A stretch of 64,000 nt of DNA, from the NCBI GenBank assembly GCA_946699065.1, contig CAMPDV010000194.1:372001-436000 (forward strand), in the 5' to 3' direction. This document shows positions 47,244-59,762 of this stretch, in pieces. The first letter of the stretch is position 1, and the number at the start of each line of letters is the position of its first letter. The DNA is from Loxodes magnus (lineage: Eukaryota > Ciliophora > Karyorelictea > Loxodida > Loxodidae). Made by a program: the position numbers and the translations under genes. Under the pieces are notes generated by a model. The model was not told the DNA's origin, searched no databases, and saw nothing but the letters and a program-made list of their open reading frames with translations.

Positions 47244-48188
47244 TCACATGATTCTTCTCCACTTACCTGTTTTCAATCCAAAACCTATAAGTTCACTTTC
47301 GTAATTGAATTAAAATACAGTGTTTTAACTCAAAACAGGCTAGACGTAATCGCATAAATAGCTTTCGTCTAATGGATATTTTTCTCCATAAACTCTTACA
47401 GTTTTTAAGTCAAATATTTGTGTGTCTATCTCTTTGTAATTAGCATAAATGAGAAAATACTTTAGCCAAGGAATATAAATTGCTTGAGAATATGACTTTT
47501 ACTTCAACTATTATTCGCTTTACTTTCAATCATTAAGCTTTTAGTCATAAACCTAAATATAATCACACAATGGTGGATTTATTAGATTATAACCTCCAAA
47601 TGTATAAACTTTTTATGAAGTTTGATCACAGCCGAAAAGGAATACGGGAGTTGTAATTGGTTAGATGCTTTTAAATTTGCAATATTGCATGTCAAACACT
47701 TCACACTCTCTTCTATCTATATTTAAACCTTATTAAGTCTCAATTCCTGAAATTACATAAATTTATTTCTTTCTATCGAACTTAGTTTTGTGCCATTATC
47801 TTCCAAATTACATAGTGTATTCATCTACTGTTTTTTGATTATAGATAATGAATTTTTCCTTATGAGAAGCAGAACCTCCTGATACTAGAATAGCGTGATC
47901 TTAAAACTATTCTATTTATGTGTAAATATGATCCGTTTTCTAGATTTTTATATCATTTTATTTTAATTATTTTGTCTTAACAGAGTAAGTCAGTTATCTG
48001 CTAGTACTCCTTTTCACCATGCGTAAATTATTGAAATTTTTCGAATCCTTAAGATTAGAAAAAACTTCATATTTTGTCACTCCTATTCCAAATTTGGAAA
48101 AGATCCTAGTGCCAGAAAAGTTTTATGAGGTCCTAATAAGTTTCCGTAGAAATAAAATTTAGGTGGTTGTCTTAGTTGAGTTATACAT
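47244..48188 (-). CDS. Kelch-repeat protein, 314 aa
   Basis: ATG 48186-48188 to TGA 47244-47246, a single frame. The N-terminal 80 residues are basic and undefined. Three or more kelch-like blades follow: H-A-I-L-V-S-G-G-S-A-S, I-Y-V-I-S-G-I-E-T, and the clearest, Q-K-V-Y-T-F-G-G-Y-N ... I-Q-V-Y-D-Q-K-L-N-D-W-K-Q, in which the conserved kelch Trp is encoded by TGA. The pattern G-G, then a Tyr, then Trp about 20-25 residues on defines the family. Kelch propellers are protein-interaction platforms, often substrate adaptors. No BTB or F-box is visible in this short protein. No intron needed. Confidence 0.8.
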
Positions 48189-51100
48189 TTATTATAAAGT
48201 ATTAACTCAAATTAAAATTAAAAATGTATAAAGTTGGTAAATTCTAAAATAACTAAGATTTATCTTTTTCTTTTTTTGAGTAAATAAGCTAGAAAAGGAT
48301 TTATCTTCCCTAGAAAAACAAATTTATTTGAAAGTCGGCTTATTGAGCACAAAAATTTAGCATTTTCCTTTATTTTTTAACTTTATTTCATGAGACTGAA
48401 TAAATATTCTTCCTTATTTGATTTTTTAACCATAAATTTTTAGTAAAAAAGACAAGTATTTTCGTTAGAACTTTACTAATTTGTTATTTATGCAATTATT
48501 TTAAAAAAGTATAATTAGCTTTTATAAATTAAATTATAAAGAGGCAATGAAAAATTGTTTTGATGTGTCTTCTTTGGTCTTTAGATAATTTAGAAATTAA
48601 TAATATAGTTGGCTATAAAGTTTGTCTTAATTAAATTAAGAAAATAGCTAGCAATTTTTTTCTCAGTAGTAAAGTTTAATTCCTAAGAAAAATATTAATT
48701 ATTATAACCTACATTTATGGGATAGAGTGTATTCATATGCTTAGCTAAAAAGTTTTTCTCAATCTATATTTAAATTTTGATAATATAATATATAAAAAGT
48801 TATTATAAGCAACTTAATTAATTTTTAGAATGAACAATCTTACTCTTAGCTTATCTCTTATTTTATTTCATAAGACCTTACTTGATAAATTCGAATTATC
48901 GTTTAAAGAAAGCTTTATTCTGATAAATAAGATTAAAATAAATTATATCTAAGATTAATAAGTTTTTCTAACTATCTAAAATTAGCTTAGATTGATATGC
49001 CTTAATCAGCTTATTAATTATTATATTCAATAGACTTTTGTATTTTTCAGTCTACTAACTAATTAACCAAAATTAAAATGCTAATGATGTATATTCTCTC
49101 TTGAACTTACAAAATTAAATTTAGAAATCTAAGTTTGGCTGTACTTTATTGTTTGTGTTAAGGTCTTTTATAAACAAAATTTTCCTTTTTAGAGGATAAA
49201 CCTTTATATTTATTTGGATCTAACAATAAATTCTTTATTCATTTAAAATAATTAAAATGTTTAGTATGCAAATGAGATATATAGCTTACTTTTACTAAGA
49301 TTTACTAAGCATATAGATAGAATCAATTACTATTATTTAAATTTAGATTTAGATCATCAATCTCCTAAAATAGAGTAGTCATTTCTAAATAAATCAGAAA
49401 GACAATGATAAAAATAGGATGTATAGAGTTATAAAAATAACTTGATACCTCTTTAAATGTAGTAATTTAGTATCCCTTTCCTGTTTCTGTTTCCTTATTT
49501 TATAATTTACTATTTTTTTATTTTATAAAGTTATATCTCAAGTCCTTTGTAAATCCCTTAACTTTTTATTTCATTTGGAAAAATTTTAGATAGAAAATTA
49601 GATAATTTTTTAATCTAAATTCTACCAAAATCACCACTTAATATTATCATCTCCTCTATAAGCTTAAATATCTAAATTTTTTAGCGAGTGTATATGAAAT
49701 GATATCAAACTTAAATATATTATAAGAGATTAAGTTTAATAACTTAGTAAAAATTTAGTTAAATGAAAAGCATTGCCTTCATATAAATAATTTCTTTAAT
49801 TTTTTCTAATATAAGGCAAACACTTTGTATTGTATTAAATCAGCAAGAAGATCTAGAATAATAAATGTGAAAAAAGAAAAATAAGAAAAGCCAAAGTTAA
49901 ACTTTCCATATTGATACAGTTTGAAACTTAATTGATGCTTATCAGCTTATCTTATCTATATATAATTCAACTAAATAATGAAAGTTCTAGGATTATGATA
50001 AAAGCATTATATAACAATTTTCAATTAACTATTTAGATATTATTAGTTATATTTATAATATCCTTAAGCAAAGGTAAAAATATAAAATAAGACGCTTCCA
50101 TAATAAAGCTATTACATAATAAGCATTTTAAGTCTTTAATATAAATAAAATTACTATTTTACAAGTATTAAAGCTTATAGGTTTGCTTATCTAATTATTA
50201 TTAAAATGACTATTTTTATTTAAATCTTTAGATAACTGAACTTTATTATCTATATAATAACTTAAATTTATATTAGCTTAAAATTCATGCCTTATTCAAT
50301 AAAATATGTAGAAGTTCTACTTTTTTAGAAAATTTAAAGAAATCTAGTAATTTATTTTAATGATTGAGAAATTTGAAACTAGCATAAATCTTTTTAATCT
50401 GATCAAGATTCGAGATTTCGATTTAATTTTCAAAATTTGCAAACTATAAAAATAAGAAAATCAAAATTAATCCTTATATTATGTCAATATAAAACTAATA
50501 ATAATAATAAATGTTTATCTAAATTTTAAAATAACTTATATACACAAAAAAATAGAAAAAGGATATATCATAAAATTTAAAAATAATTTTCAATAAATTT
50601 AAATCAAAAAATCAAATTTTTTTTATTTTTGAAATTTTTATTAATAACTAAATTGTGAAATATAAGAAAGCTAAAAGAAAGTTATTTTATTTAAAAATAT
50701 TACATAAAATAGATAATTATACTATTAAATTTATTATGAAAAATTAATAAATTATTTTTCTAGCTTACTATCTTTCATATTTATAGTAGAGTCATATTAT
50801 TAAATAGCGCGTTTTCATTTGAAAAATTTTCATATAGAAAAAAATTATAAAAAATAAAATAAATATAAAAATTTGATTTAAATAAAGAGTTCATTAAATT
50901 AAGAAAATTGTTAAAAATAAAGTTTAAAAAGATAGAGCTATCAAAATCTAGTTTTGGTTATGATCCTTTTTAATCTTACGAAGTAATTTTTTAAATAATT
51001 AAAACAATTTTCTTAGTGATTTTCGTTGAAAATATAATTTATGCTTATTTAATCTTAGAAAGTTTCCTTATATCATCTAAATTTTAGCTTTTCGTATGAA

Positions 51101-52443
51101 TAATCGCTTATGTTTAAAACAAATAGGCTCTCTTTACTTTATGTTTTCGTAAATATAATTTATAATTAACAAAAATTTAAAACTTCTGTGCTTATAAGCT
51201 TAATTAGACTAGATTTAAATAAATTTTACAGAGACATAAAGATTTGATTCTTCGAAATTCCTAATTTTAATATTTTAACAAAAATAAAAATATAGCTTTT
51301 TATTATGTTAAATAATTAGCAAAAATGATTATTCTTAAGAAAGAAAATAAAAAAGTAGTAATTATCTAGAAAAAATTTATGAGAATTTGAAGAAAAAAAT
51401 TATGTACATTTGAAATCTTTATTAAATAAAGATTTAATCAAAATAAAGGAAAAATAAATTTTAGTTAAAGTAATTTTCTTATCTACAGAAAGCTTAAGAT
51501 AAAGAATGGAAAAGCTCACTTTGCAAATCTTTAAAGATATCAGAATAAATTAAATTAAGAATAAGTGGGACTTTAGGTATAATAGTTTTATAATTAAAAA
51601 TTTCAAGAATCACGAGATTTGGAGATAAACCTGGTTTTTTTAGAAGGCAGATTCGCAGAAAAAAGCATAAAATATTATATTATAAATTATAACAATTTTT
51701 TATATTTTAGCTTAGCTGATATTTTTTTCTTTTTGGCAGCTTTTAAAATTTTTTGCAATTAATATTTTAATTTTACTAATACTTTATATCTCAATTGTGT
51801 CATTTTATAATTTTTTTCTTTATTTAATTTTAAAATTTTGACTAGTTTTTATTAATTCTAATTAATTTGCTTAAGTTTTATAATATATATTTATTTTATT
51901 TTTAAATCGGTTTTTATTTTTTTTAGTTTTATTCATGTTTTAAAATATGATCTACAGCTATTTTTACATTTTTTTTATTAAATAAATTTTATTTCTACAT
52001 TTTAATTTTTAAATATTATTTTATAAATATCTTAAACTTTGAGGATCTATTTTTAGTATTTTAATTAATTGATTTATTTTTATTTAATTAAATTTGAGCA
52101 TACTAATTTTAGCTTATATATTTTATTTTAATTGAATTATTTAACTAAAATCTCTTATTTCTTCATAATTATAGAAATACTTTAAAAATTCTATACGATT
52201 TTTGATTTGAAATTATTGCTTTTTATTAATTTTTTTGCATAAATCAAAAATTCTAAATTATATAAAAATAAAAAATATTTTTATCTCATTATTATAATAA
52301 ATTTGTAAGATTTATTTTATATAGTTTGTGATTGTCAAATCATTTTTTATAATTTTTAGTATTTTTAAAGATTTTTGTCTATTAAATCTTTAATTTTTAA
52401 TTTAATACTTTTTATTATATATATTTCTTTAAAACTGCCATAG
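48189..52443. other. AT-rich, no gene recognised
   Basis: About 4.2 kb with very high AT content and many A/T runs, especially 50,300-52,400. No protein-like frame, RNA gene or repeat family member was identified. Confidence 0.4.
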
Positions 52444-52957
52444 TTGTTCGAAGGTGAACAACAAGGTCATCTTCATCAGAGGTTGGGGAAGTTAAGTACC
52501 CATAATCGACTTTATGTCTTCCTCTGCTTTGGTTTGGCCTCGAGACATAAGATTCTTAGACCTTCGACGTTGGCTTGACTTGGTTTCGTTTATTTTTAAT
52601 ACTGGAACGAAAAAGAAATAATATTGCGAGCTTCATCAGAGGTGGGAATTTAAATACCCATAATTGACACATGTCTTTCTCCTTTGGTGATGCAATGAGA
52701 CACAATCCTGCCATGTCCTTGGACCTCCAGCAAGTATTAAAGATTACGAGTATTCTAAAATTATATCAGTATTGAACATTTTTATCAGTACTGAATAATT
52801 ATACCAGTATTGAACAAGGTTTATCAGTATCTGATAATTTTATCAGTAAGAAACATTCTTGTCAGCATGAAACATTTTTTTTTTAAAGAGCTGCGCACCA
52901 ACGAGGTGCTACGCGCTCTATAATCAAATTTATTTATTTATTTATTTATTTATTTAA
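52444..52957 (+). repeat. SINE-like element, copy B
   Basis: Plus orientation, nearly identical to copy C over about 490 bp. It starts GTTCGAAGGTGAAC, has two CTTCATCAGAGGT modules (about 52,470 and 52,632), the run of short TCAGTA-type repeats (52,760-52,860), and ends with hairpin core GCGCACCAACGAGGTGC, GCTCTATAATCAAA and (TTTA)n. Confidence 0.85.
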
Positions 52958-53099
52958 TTAAATTTAAATTTAATCTATTTTAATACCAATTTTTCTAAAG
53001 GAGTTGTTTGCATTAATAATTTTTGAACTATATTTAATTAATATTTTTTACGCATTTATTGATCAAATTCATAAAATCTAAAATAATTGTTATAAATAA
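52958..53099. other. Spacer between SINE copy B and LINE 3' end
   Basis: 140 bp of AT-rich DNA between two element tails that face each other. No gene. Confidence 0.5.
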
Positions 53100-56000
53100 T
53101 AAATAAATAAATAAATTTGATTATAGAGCGCGTAGCACCTCGTTGGTGCGCAGCTCTTTAATAAATGTTTCAATACATGTCTATTTCTTCAAGTAACCCT
53201 TCAGGTGATAAAAATTCTTCTCTTATTAGTTCCATATCTTCATCATTTTCTTCTTCAATATCTCTTGTTCTTCTGTCTTCTATCTATCTACGTTTTATTG
53301 ATTCTTTGTTACAAGCGTCCATTATTTTTTTTACATACTTTGCTAATTTTCGTTTCTAATTCTTTTCTTCTTAATCATGCTTTTATAAACTCATAAAAAC
53401 TATCCTTTTCCTGCTCTTAATATTTTCCTATTTCTTTTTTTCATTCTATTTTCTTTTCTAAGTATCCTTTTTTTCTTTTTTCTAATATGTTTTTGATATA
53501 ATCTTTTATTATCAAGTCAGTTTTAGCTCTTTTTTACTCTTCTTAGGTTCTAATGAATTTTTCGAATTTTGCCGTACCTCATATTATATCAAATAGTTCC
53601 ATTCCTTGTCTTTCTACTCCTATTGTTCTTAACTTTCAAATACATATTTATCTACTTTCTTTGTATTCTGAGCATTTTTCTATGATATGCCTTTCGTTTT
53701 CTCTTGCATCATTACAGAAAGGGCATTTGGTTTTCGCAACTAGGTGTCTTTCTTTTAAACAATCCTAGTTCCCATTACATCTCGTTCTTATTCTAAATAT
53801 GTAATAATTTCTTCTTTTCTATTTTTATTGTATCTCAGGTAGTTGGGTGATCCTACTACATATTCATCAAATCATGTTTTTCTATACTGTAGAGTTGTTA
53901 TCATTTGCTCCATTCTTTCTCTATCTTCTATGTATACTCTATGTTCTCAAATTGCACGAGTAATTTTTTTCTTCCTTTTTTGATTATTATTACCATCATC
54001 TATAAATATATTTTTGTCTTCAATTTTTAATTCTAATTTTATTGTCGTGCAGTATTGTTCAAAAATAAAGTTCTCTTCTTTACTTAGGTCGAACATTAAT
54101 CCATCTACTGTTTTTCCTTAGTTACCTATTAGTCTGCCTCTTAATCTCAGCGTTTTCTGCCATAGGTAAAACTTAAATTTCATAAACTGTAACTCGTATT
54201 CTAGCATCTCATTTTACACTTAGAAAGGGGTATCTATGATTGCTCGTAAAGATCTTCTCTATATTATTTCTAATTGTTCCATCATTTATTTTCCTATAAA
54301 TTATTCACAATATGGGATAACTTCTGTCCCATAGCTGAATACTGAGCTTACGAACGTTTTTATCATTATTCCTGCGTTATATGGTGTTAATCCCTTATTC
54401 ATTATTTTACCCAGTATTCATGTTTACATCTTTTATGCTGCTTCTAGTCTGTTCTCCATGTGTTTTTCAAAGCTGATGGTTTCTTCTATTATATGCCCTA
54501 AGTATTAAAAGGACGTTACTCTTTCGATTCTTAAATTTCCCACCTCAATAGTATTGCCTATATTTTCTCAGTTTCTATTTTCTGCTGCTTTTCATATAAT
54601 TCATTTTGCTTTATCTGCAATTTCCAGTTTGTATTTTTCTGCCCATGAGGTTAAATTTTTGATTACTTTCTCTAATTATTCTCATTCACTTATTAAGGCT
54701 AGGTCATCTGCATATGCAAAACACCCTGCATATATTTCTTGTGTTCCTCCCTCTTAGTTTTTAAAGTCTATCGTAATTCCTAGCTTTTAATCTTCCAAGC
54801 TATGTAGAAGTCTTGCTATTATCCAGTTAAATAGTCTTGGCGACGTTATGCTTCCTTGTTTTAGTCTTTTATTTGTCGCGAATAATTTTGCTATTTATTC
54901 ATTGATTTTAAGTTTAATTTCTTCTTCACAGTAGAAGTTTGCTAGGAGTTTAATTATCTATTCCGGTACTTTTAGATCTTTTAGGATTTATCATATATCC
55001 TTTCTTTGCACCGAGTCGTACGCTTTTTTAATATAAACAAATATTACGAAAACATCTTTTATGTTCCGTATTGATCATTCCTATACTGTTCTTAGGTTGA
55101 AAATTTATAGTGAGCATGATTTTCCTTTTTTAAAACCATATTAATATTCGCTTTCATCATTATGCAGATAGCCTTATAGTTGCTAGAAAATTCATGCATC
55201 TAAAATTTTTAAAGCATGATTCAATAAAGAAATTTGTCTATAGTTCATCGAGTTTATCTATTCTCCTTTTTTTTTGTATATTAATATTATGTATTATTAT
55301 TTCATTTCCTAAGGTATTACTCCCTCTAAAATCATCTTAGCTATCATTTTGCAAGTTACTTATATTAATTTTTTCCCGCCTGTTAAAATTGTTCCTACTT
55401 ATATTTCATCAGGTCCTGCTGCTTTTCATTTCGCCAATTAGTTAATGTTTTCTCAAATTTCATATTTGTTTACCACTATTTGTCTCTTGTTTAAGAATTA
55501 ATTGGTAACATATAATCGCTTTCTTCATATAACTGCTATCATTCATCCCTGAAAGTTTTAGCATCTTCTTTTGATAAGGATATTCACTAATTAATTTTTC
55601 TATTAAGCAGGTTTTTTAGTTTCTTCCAAATTTTGTCAGGTTTCCTTATTTAAATTGTCCATAAATAGGTTAAGTTAGTTTCTTTTATCTTTTTTTCTTG
55701 ATTAAATGTATTTTTGTCTTACTCTTTGGTATTCTCTTTGATTCTCAATTTATTGATTTTCATTTATTTGTTCTCTGTTCTTTACCCTTTATTTTAATTG
55801 TTTGCTGCATTTTCTAAAGATTTTATTACACTATTTTGTTGTTTCTGAATATTTATATATCTTAGAGTTTTATGTTTTGAATTTTCCGCATACTATTTAA
55901 ACTCCTTCTTATATCTTTTTCTTTCATCATTTATAAGTCTATGTGCCGTTTAGGTTATCAATTTATTCTTCTTAGATATTTTCTTGTATAAATCTTTCCA

Positions 56001-57727
56001 ATTTTTCTTGTATCTCTTTTTTCTTTAATACTAGGTAATTTATTTTTTGCTAAATCTTTTATGGCTTTCTTACTTCTTTACCCATCTTTACCTATATAAT
56101 ACCAGGCCTATGGTCACCTATTACGTATGAGTAATAAAAATCACTCTTTAACACCTTTTCTCTCATTCTCTCTTCGATTAAAAAGTAATCTATTTTATAC
56201 TCATTGTTTTAGTGAATAAAGGTACCTATTTCAGTTGGGTCTAGGCATATTAAATTATTCTGTTCCATAAACTGTGTCATTCTCTTTCCTGCTGAGTTTT
56301 TTTTCTTTGGCAGTCATTTTTCTATGTGCGCATTTCAGTCTCCTATTATCATTATATTAAGTCCTTTTTCTATTGCTTATAGTTTAAATTCATTCACTAA
56401 ATTATAGAAAGGTTCATACTGTTCGTTGTTATTTGCAACAGGAGCGTAGACATTTATTACTGCTAATTATTTCATTATTTCTATTGCCATTACTCTCGCT
56501 CCTCCAAAGAGCATCATTTGGTTTACTTCATTCTATATCTATCTGATCTCCTTACATATGTCGTTTCTAATATAGAATGATACTCCTTTTTCTTTTTTTG
56601 ATCCCACATTTATTAAGTTTTTATATCCTGCTATATTACACATATCTTTTTAGTCTTCAATCTAAATTTCTTATATTGCCATTATGTGGATACTTTTTTG
56701 AGTCATGAATTTGGCTAGTGCCTCTTTTGCACTTCTTACTCCCCTAACATTTGCTGTCCCTATTTTTATGACTTATTCTTAATCTCTTTTTACAGTCATT
56801 CCCTCTACTTCCTCTTCACCTTATTCTTCTTTTTATTCATCTTCCTTCTCCACCTTTTCTTCTTCTTATCTATCATTCTATGCTTCCATATTATTTTCTT
56901 TATTAGTTCTTTCCCCTTTTTTGTCTTTTTCATCTTATTATCTACCTTTTCCTTCTTCTTATCTATTCTAATCTTCTTCTTTTTCCTTTTCCTATTAGTT
57001 GAAGTCGGATAATTGTTCATTTTTGTTTATCGGTTTCTTAGCATAGTACATTCTCATTGAAGTTTGCTTCAATTTACTTCTTTCTTCTTTCTTCTCACTT
57101 TTATCTTGCATCTTATTCTTTTTCTTCTTGAGTTTGTTCTATTTCTTTTTGATTTTTTCCTTTATTTACGTTTTTCCTGACATACTCCATTATACTATTT
57201 TGTTTATTTCCTATTTCTTTTGTTAGGGTTTAGCGTTTTTACCATCACCTATCCTACCCTTTTCTCTAATTTGTTTTATGGTATATCTTATTATTTAGTT
57301 GATTGTTTTCTATTTTATTTAATTATTTGAACATTTCTCTATCCCTCTGTCTTACATATGTCCAATTCCATTTTGATGAAAAATAATTTTTATTTATTCT
57401 TTTAGCATAAAAATTTTTATTATTTAATTGTTTAGTTGTTTTAATTATTTTTCTATTCTCCTCATTATATTTCCTTCTCTTCTTCCCTTGATTCCTCTAT
57501 AATCATTTATTCTTCTTCTCTAATTATCCTCTTATTTGCTTGATTTGCTCCAAAATCTGGTTTGTTTATTGTTAAAATAACTTCTCCTTCAAGCATCTCT
57601 TCATAGCTTTACATTTTCTGCTTTCTGTTTTTATTGGAATTAGAAGCAGTTTCTAACTTTGTGTCCTGGTCTCTTGCAGTATCAGCATCGCAGTATTTTC
57701 CTATAGGGAATATCTTTTATTGCAGGC
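53100..57727 (-). mobile_element. Non-LTR retrotransposon (LINE), APE type, decayed
   Basis: On the minus strand the element shows, in order, a CCHC zinc knuckle, an acidic/basic linker, an apurinic-type endonuclease, a reverse transcriptase and a C-terminal CCHC. It then has a 3' end made of the hairpin core GCGCACCAACGAGGTGC, GCTCTATAATCAAA and a (TTTA)n tail at 53,100-53,165. The 5' boundary is taken as the abrupt change at 57,727, where a different LINE fragment begins. No LTRs were seen. The 3' tail is the one shared with the SINE-like copies. Confidence 0.9.
53170..57727 (-). pseudogene. LINE polyprotein: zinc knuckle, endonuclease, reverse transcriptase, C-terminal CCHC
   Basis: The knuckle C-W-Y-C-K-R-P-G-H-K-V-R-N-C lies at 57,640-57,690 and is in the same frame as the endonuclease (I-G-T-A-N-V-R-G at 56,750; I-I-G-D-W-N-A-H-I at 56,330; K-I-D-Y-F-L-I-E-E; I-G-D-H-R-P-G at 56,110). 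RT motifs follow: K-A-A-G-P-D-E-I at 55,410; N-Y-R-Q-I-S-L-L-N; Y-G-F-K-K-G-K-S-C-S; L-K-Q-G-S-I-T-S-P-R-L-F-N at 54,800; F-A-Y-A-D-D-L at 54,710; and F-Q-Y-L-G-H. The motif A Asp is Tyr (F-V-Y-I-K-K-A-Y-D, about 55,030). The best frame shifts between about 55,990 and 55,500 and again near 53,815, before the C-terminal C-P-F-C...H...C. These mark an inactive copy, though sequencing error is possible. Minus ORF 56805 is a shadow of the linker. Confidence 0.88.
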
Positions 57728-59745
57728 TGTTTAATAATAGAGCATTGAAGTCTCCTATCAATATATGAGGATTATTTGGAAATTATCCAATATATGTATT
57801 AATATAATCATAAACTTAATTTTTAATAAGACTAGTTTTATTATTGTCAGGCATATAGCAAGATGTGATTAATATATTTTCCATTTTGACTGAAAACAAA
57901 TCGATTTTATGTTTCTATATTTACTCTAGATTCAGTACTATTTATTTCATCTCTAATAATCAAGCTTACACCTCTTCCTTTATCTGCATTTCTAAAGTAT
58001 GTCCTATATCCTTTTATTAGTATAGGAGGAAAATCTTACTTTTGTCATGTTTCATTAATTGAGAAGATGTCTATGTCATTGTTTTTAATAAATTCTTCAA
58101 TCATTAACTGTTTTCCTGTTATTCCATTAATGTTAACGTGTCCAATCTTGATTCGAGTTCTATATTAATATTAATATTAATTATTATCTTTATTACTTTC
58201 TTTTGATCTAGCTGGAAGTCTATTTTCGTAAATATAAATATTTTGATTCCCTTGCTAATCATAATCAACATTTACAAATTTTTTACCATATTCCGGATGC
58301 TGATGAAAGAATTAGATAATTATAAAAATTACTTATTTATTATAATTTTATAACAGTTTTTGATCCACAAATATTTTGGTTTTTTTAATACTATCAATAG
58401 TTCCGAAGGTTAATTCTTAATTAATTGTCACATACCTGCCTTAAATATTACTCATTTCATGCTGTGTTTTTCTTCAAGAACCCTATAATATAAATTCCTT
58501 GAGTAAAGGCGATTTAAAATTTAAGGATTGCATTATTTTTTCGCTTTCTTTTTGATCTCTATATTTAATACTACGTTTATCTACTGAAATTTAAATATAA
58601 TCTTTTTCCTATTTTCTTTTAAGAGGGTTTGATTTTTTAGCAACAGAACATTTTTAGTTTTCAATTTTATTGAAATCTGTCTAGTTCTATTAATCTTTTG
58701 ATTAAGTTTTAGCTTTAAGGCTATATAATCCTTTCATTAACATTTTATTAATTTCTTATTATTTTTCAGATTTTCCTCTTACTTTTAATTGTTACATATG
58801 AAATCTATATTTAACTAATGATAGGATTACTAGAGTTTTATATAATTCTTTTCTTACAAATTCACTTGGCAAAATTGGTCTAGTTGATTAACTTTTATTG
58901 TGTTAGATGATATATCTAAACACTGGATTTTTACTTAAATTTGCTTATCCTATCCTATAACATCTGTTTAAGTTTAGTTAATTTTGGTTTAATTTGTTTC
59001 TGTTTATGTTCACATTTCAAAATATATTTTTTAATATTTTTATAATTGCTTAGTATAAAAGCTTGCTATGTTTTCAATTTCATTTTATTTTTATGTTAAT
59101 AATCCTTACAGGATTTATTCTTTTTATTACTGCTGTGCTTGTAATATCCTAATCTGTTCAGAATTTTATTGTTATTGATTCTCTAGTTCTTAACTAAAAA
59201 ATAAGATTTAATTTTATAACTCCTAGCACTGTTTATTGTATTATTGATTTACAAATTACTATTTTTTAATTCGACTTCAGTCTTATTCTTTAGCTAATAA
59301 ACTTATTAAAATTCTCATTATATTTGGTCTGATTTATTTTTGTTGATATTAATATAACTCAATCAAACATTGCAGATAGTTCAATTAAAAAGTAAATATT
59401 TCATTGAATTACAAAATTTGTTTATATCGATTTATGATTTTTAACTAACTCAGTTTAAGTCATTTATTGATTAAAAAAAGTTTATTCAAATTATTAGTCT
59501 AAAAAGTCTGTTTAAATTTCCATCTCTCTAGTATTATTCCTTTATTTGTAAACTTCTTAAAATAACTATTAAGTATGATATAATTTAAATTATTTGATTT
59601 CCTTAATTTACTATTAATTTTATTTATATAAATCTTGTACTGCTCAGAGATTGCTTCATAAGAGTTTATCATGTCTTAATTGTTTTGATTAATTTGTGCA
59701 AGAATATTTTTTTATTTATCTAAAGATATGTTATTATACTATTAT
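57728..59745 (-). pseudogene. Fragment of a second, different LINE: N-terminal region plus endonuclease start
   Basis: A minus-strand frame from about 58,700 (K-E-K-D-Y-I-Q-I-S-V-D-K-R-S-I-K-Y-R type text) leads through an Asn/Gln-rich linker into an endonuclease start I-K-I-G-H-V-N-I-N-G-I-T at about 58,150, D-I-F-S-I-N-E-T-W, and I-L-I-G-D-F-N-A-L at 57,750, then stops dead at 57,728. A one-base frameshift lies near 57,900. The residues differ clearly from the endonuclease of the neighbouring LINE, so this is another lineage. The part 58,700-59,745 is open but with no recognised domain (one frame starts M-I-N-S-Y-E-A-I-S-E-Q near 59,670). Confidence 0.7.
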
Positions 59746-59762
59746 ATCATATTGCTTTGTTC

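Noticed and set aside
43615-52957. 490-bp inverted repeats as terminal inverted repeats of a 9-kb DNA transposon
   Set aside because: A third copy at 59.8 kb and a LINE with the same tail show dispersed SINE behaviour; no transposase is seen between them, and a tRNA and a kelch gene lie inside.
56805-57020. Lys-rich 71-aa minus-strand ORF
   Set aside because: It is a different frame of the low-complexity linker between zinc knuckle and endonuclease in the LINE.
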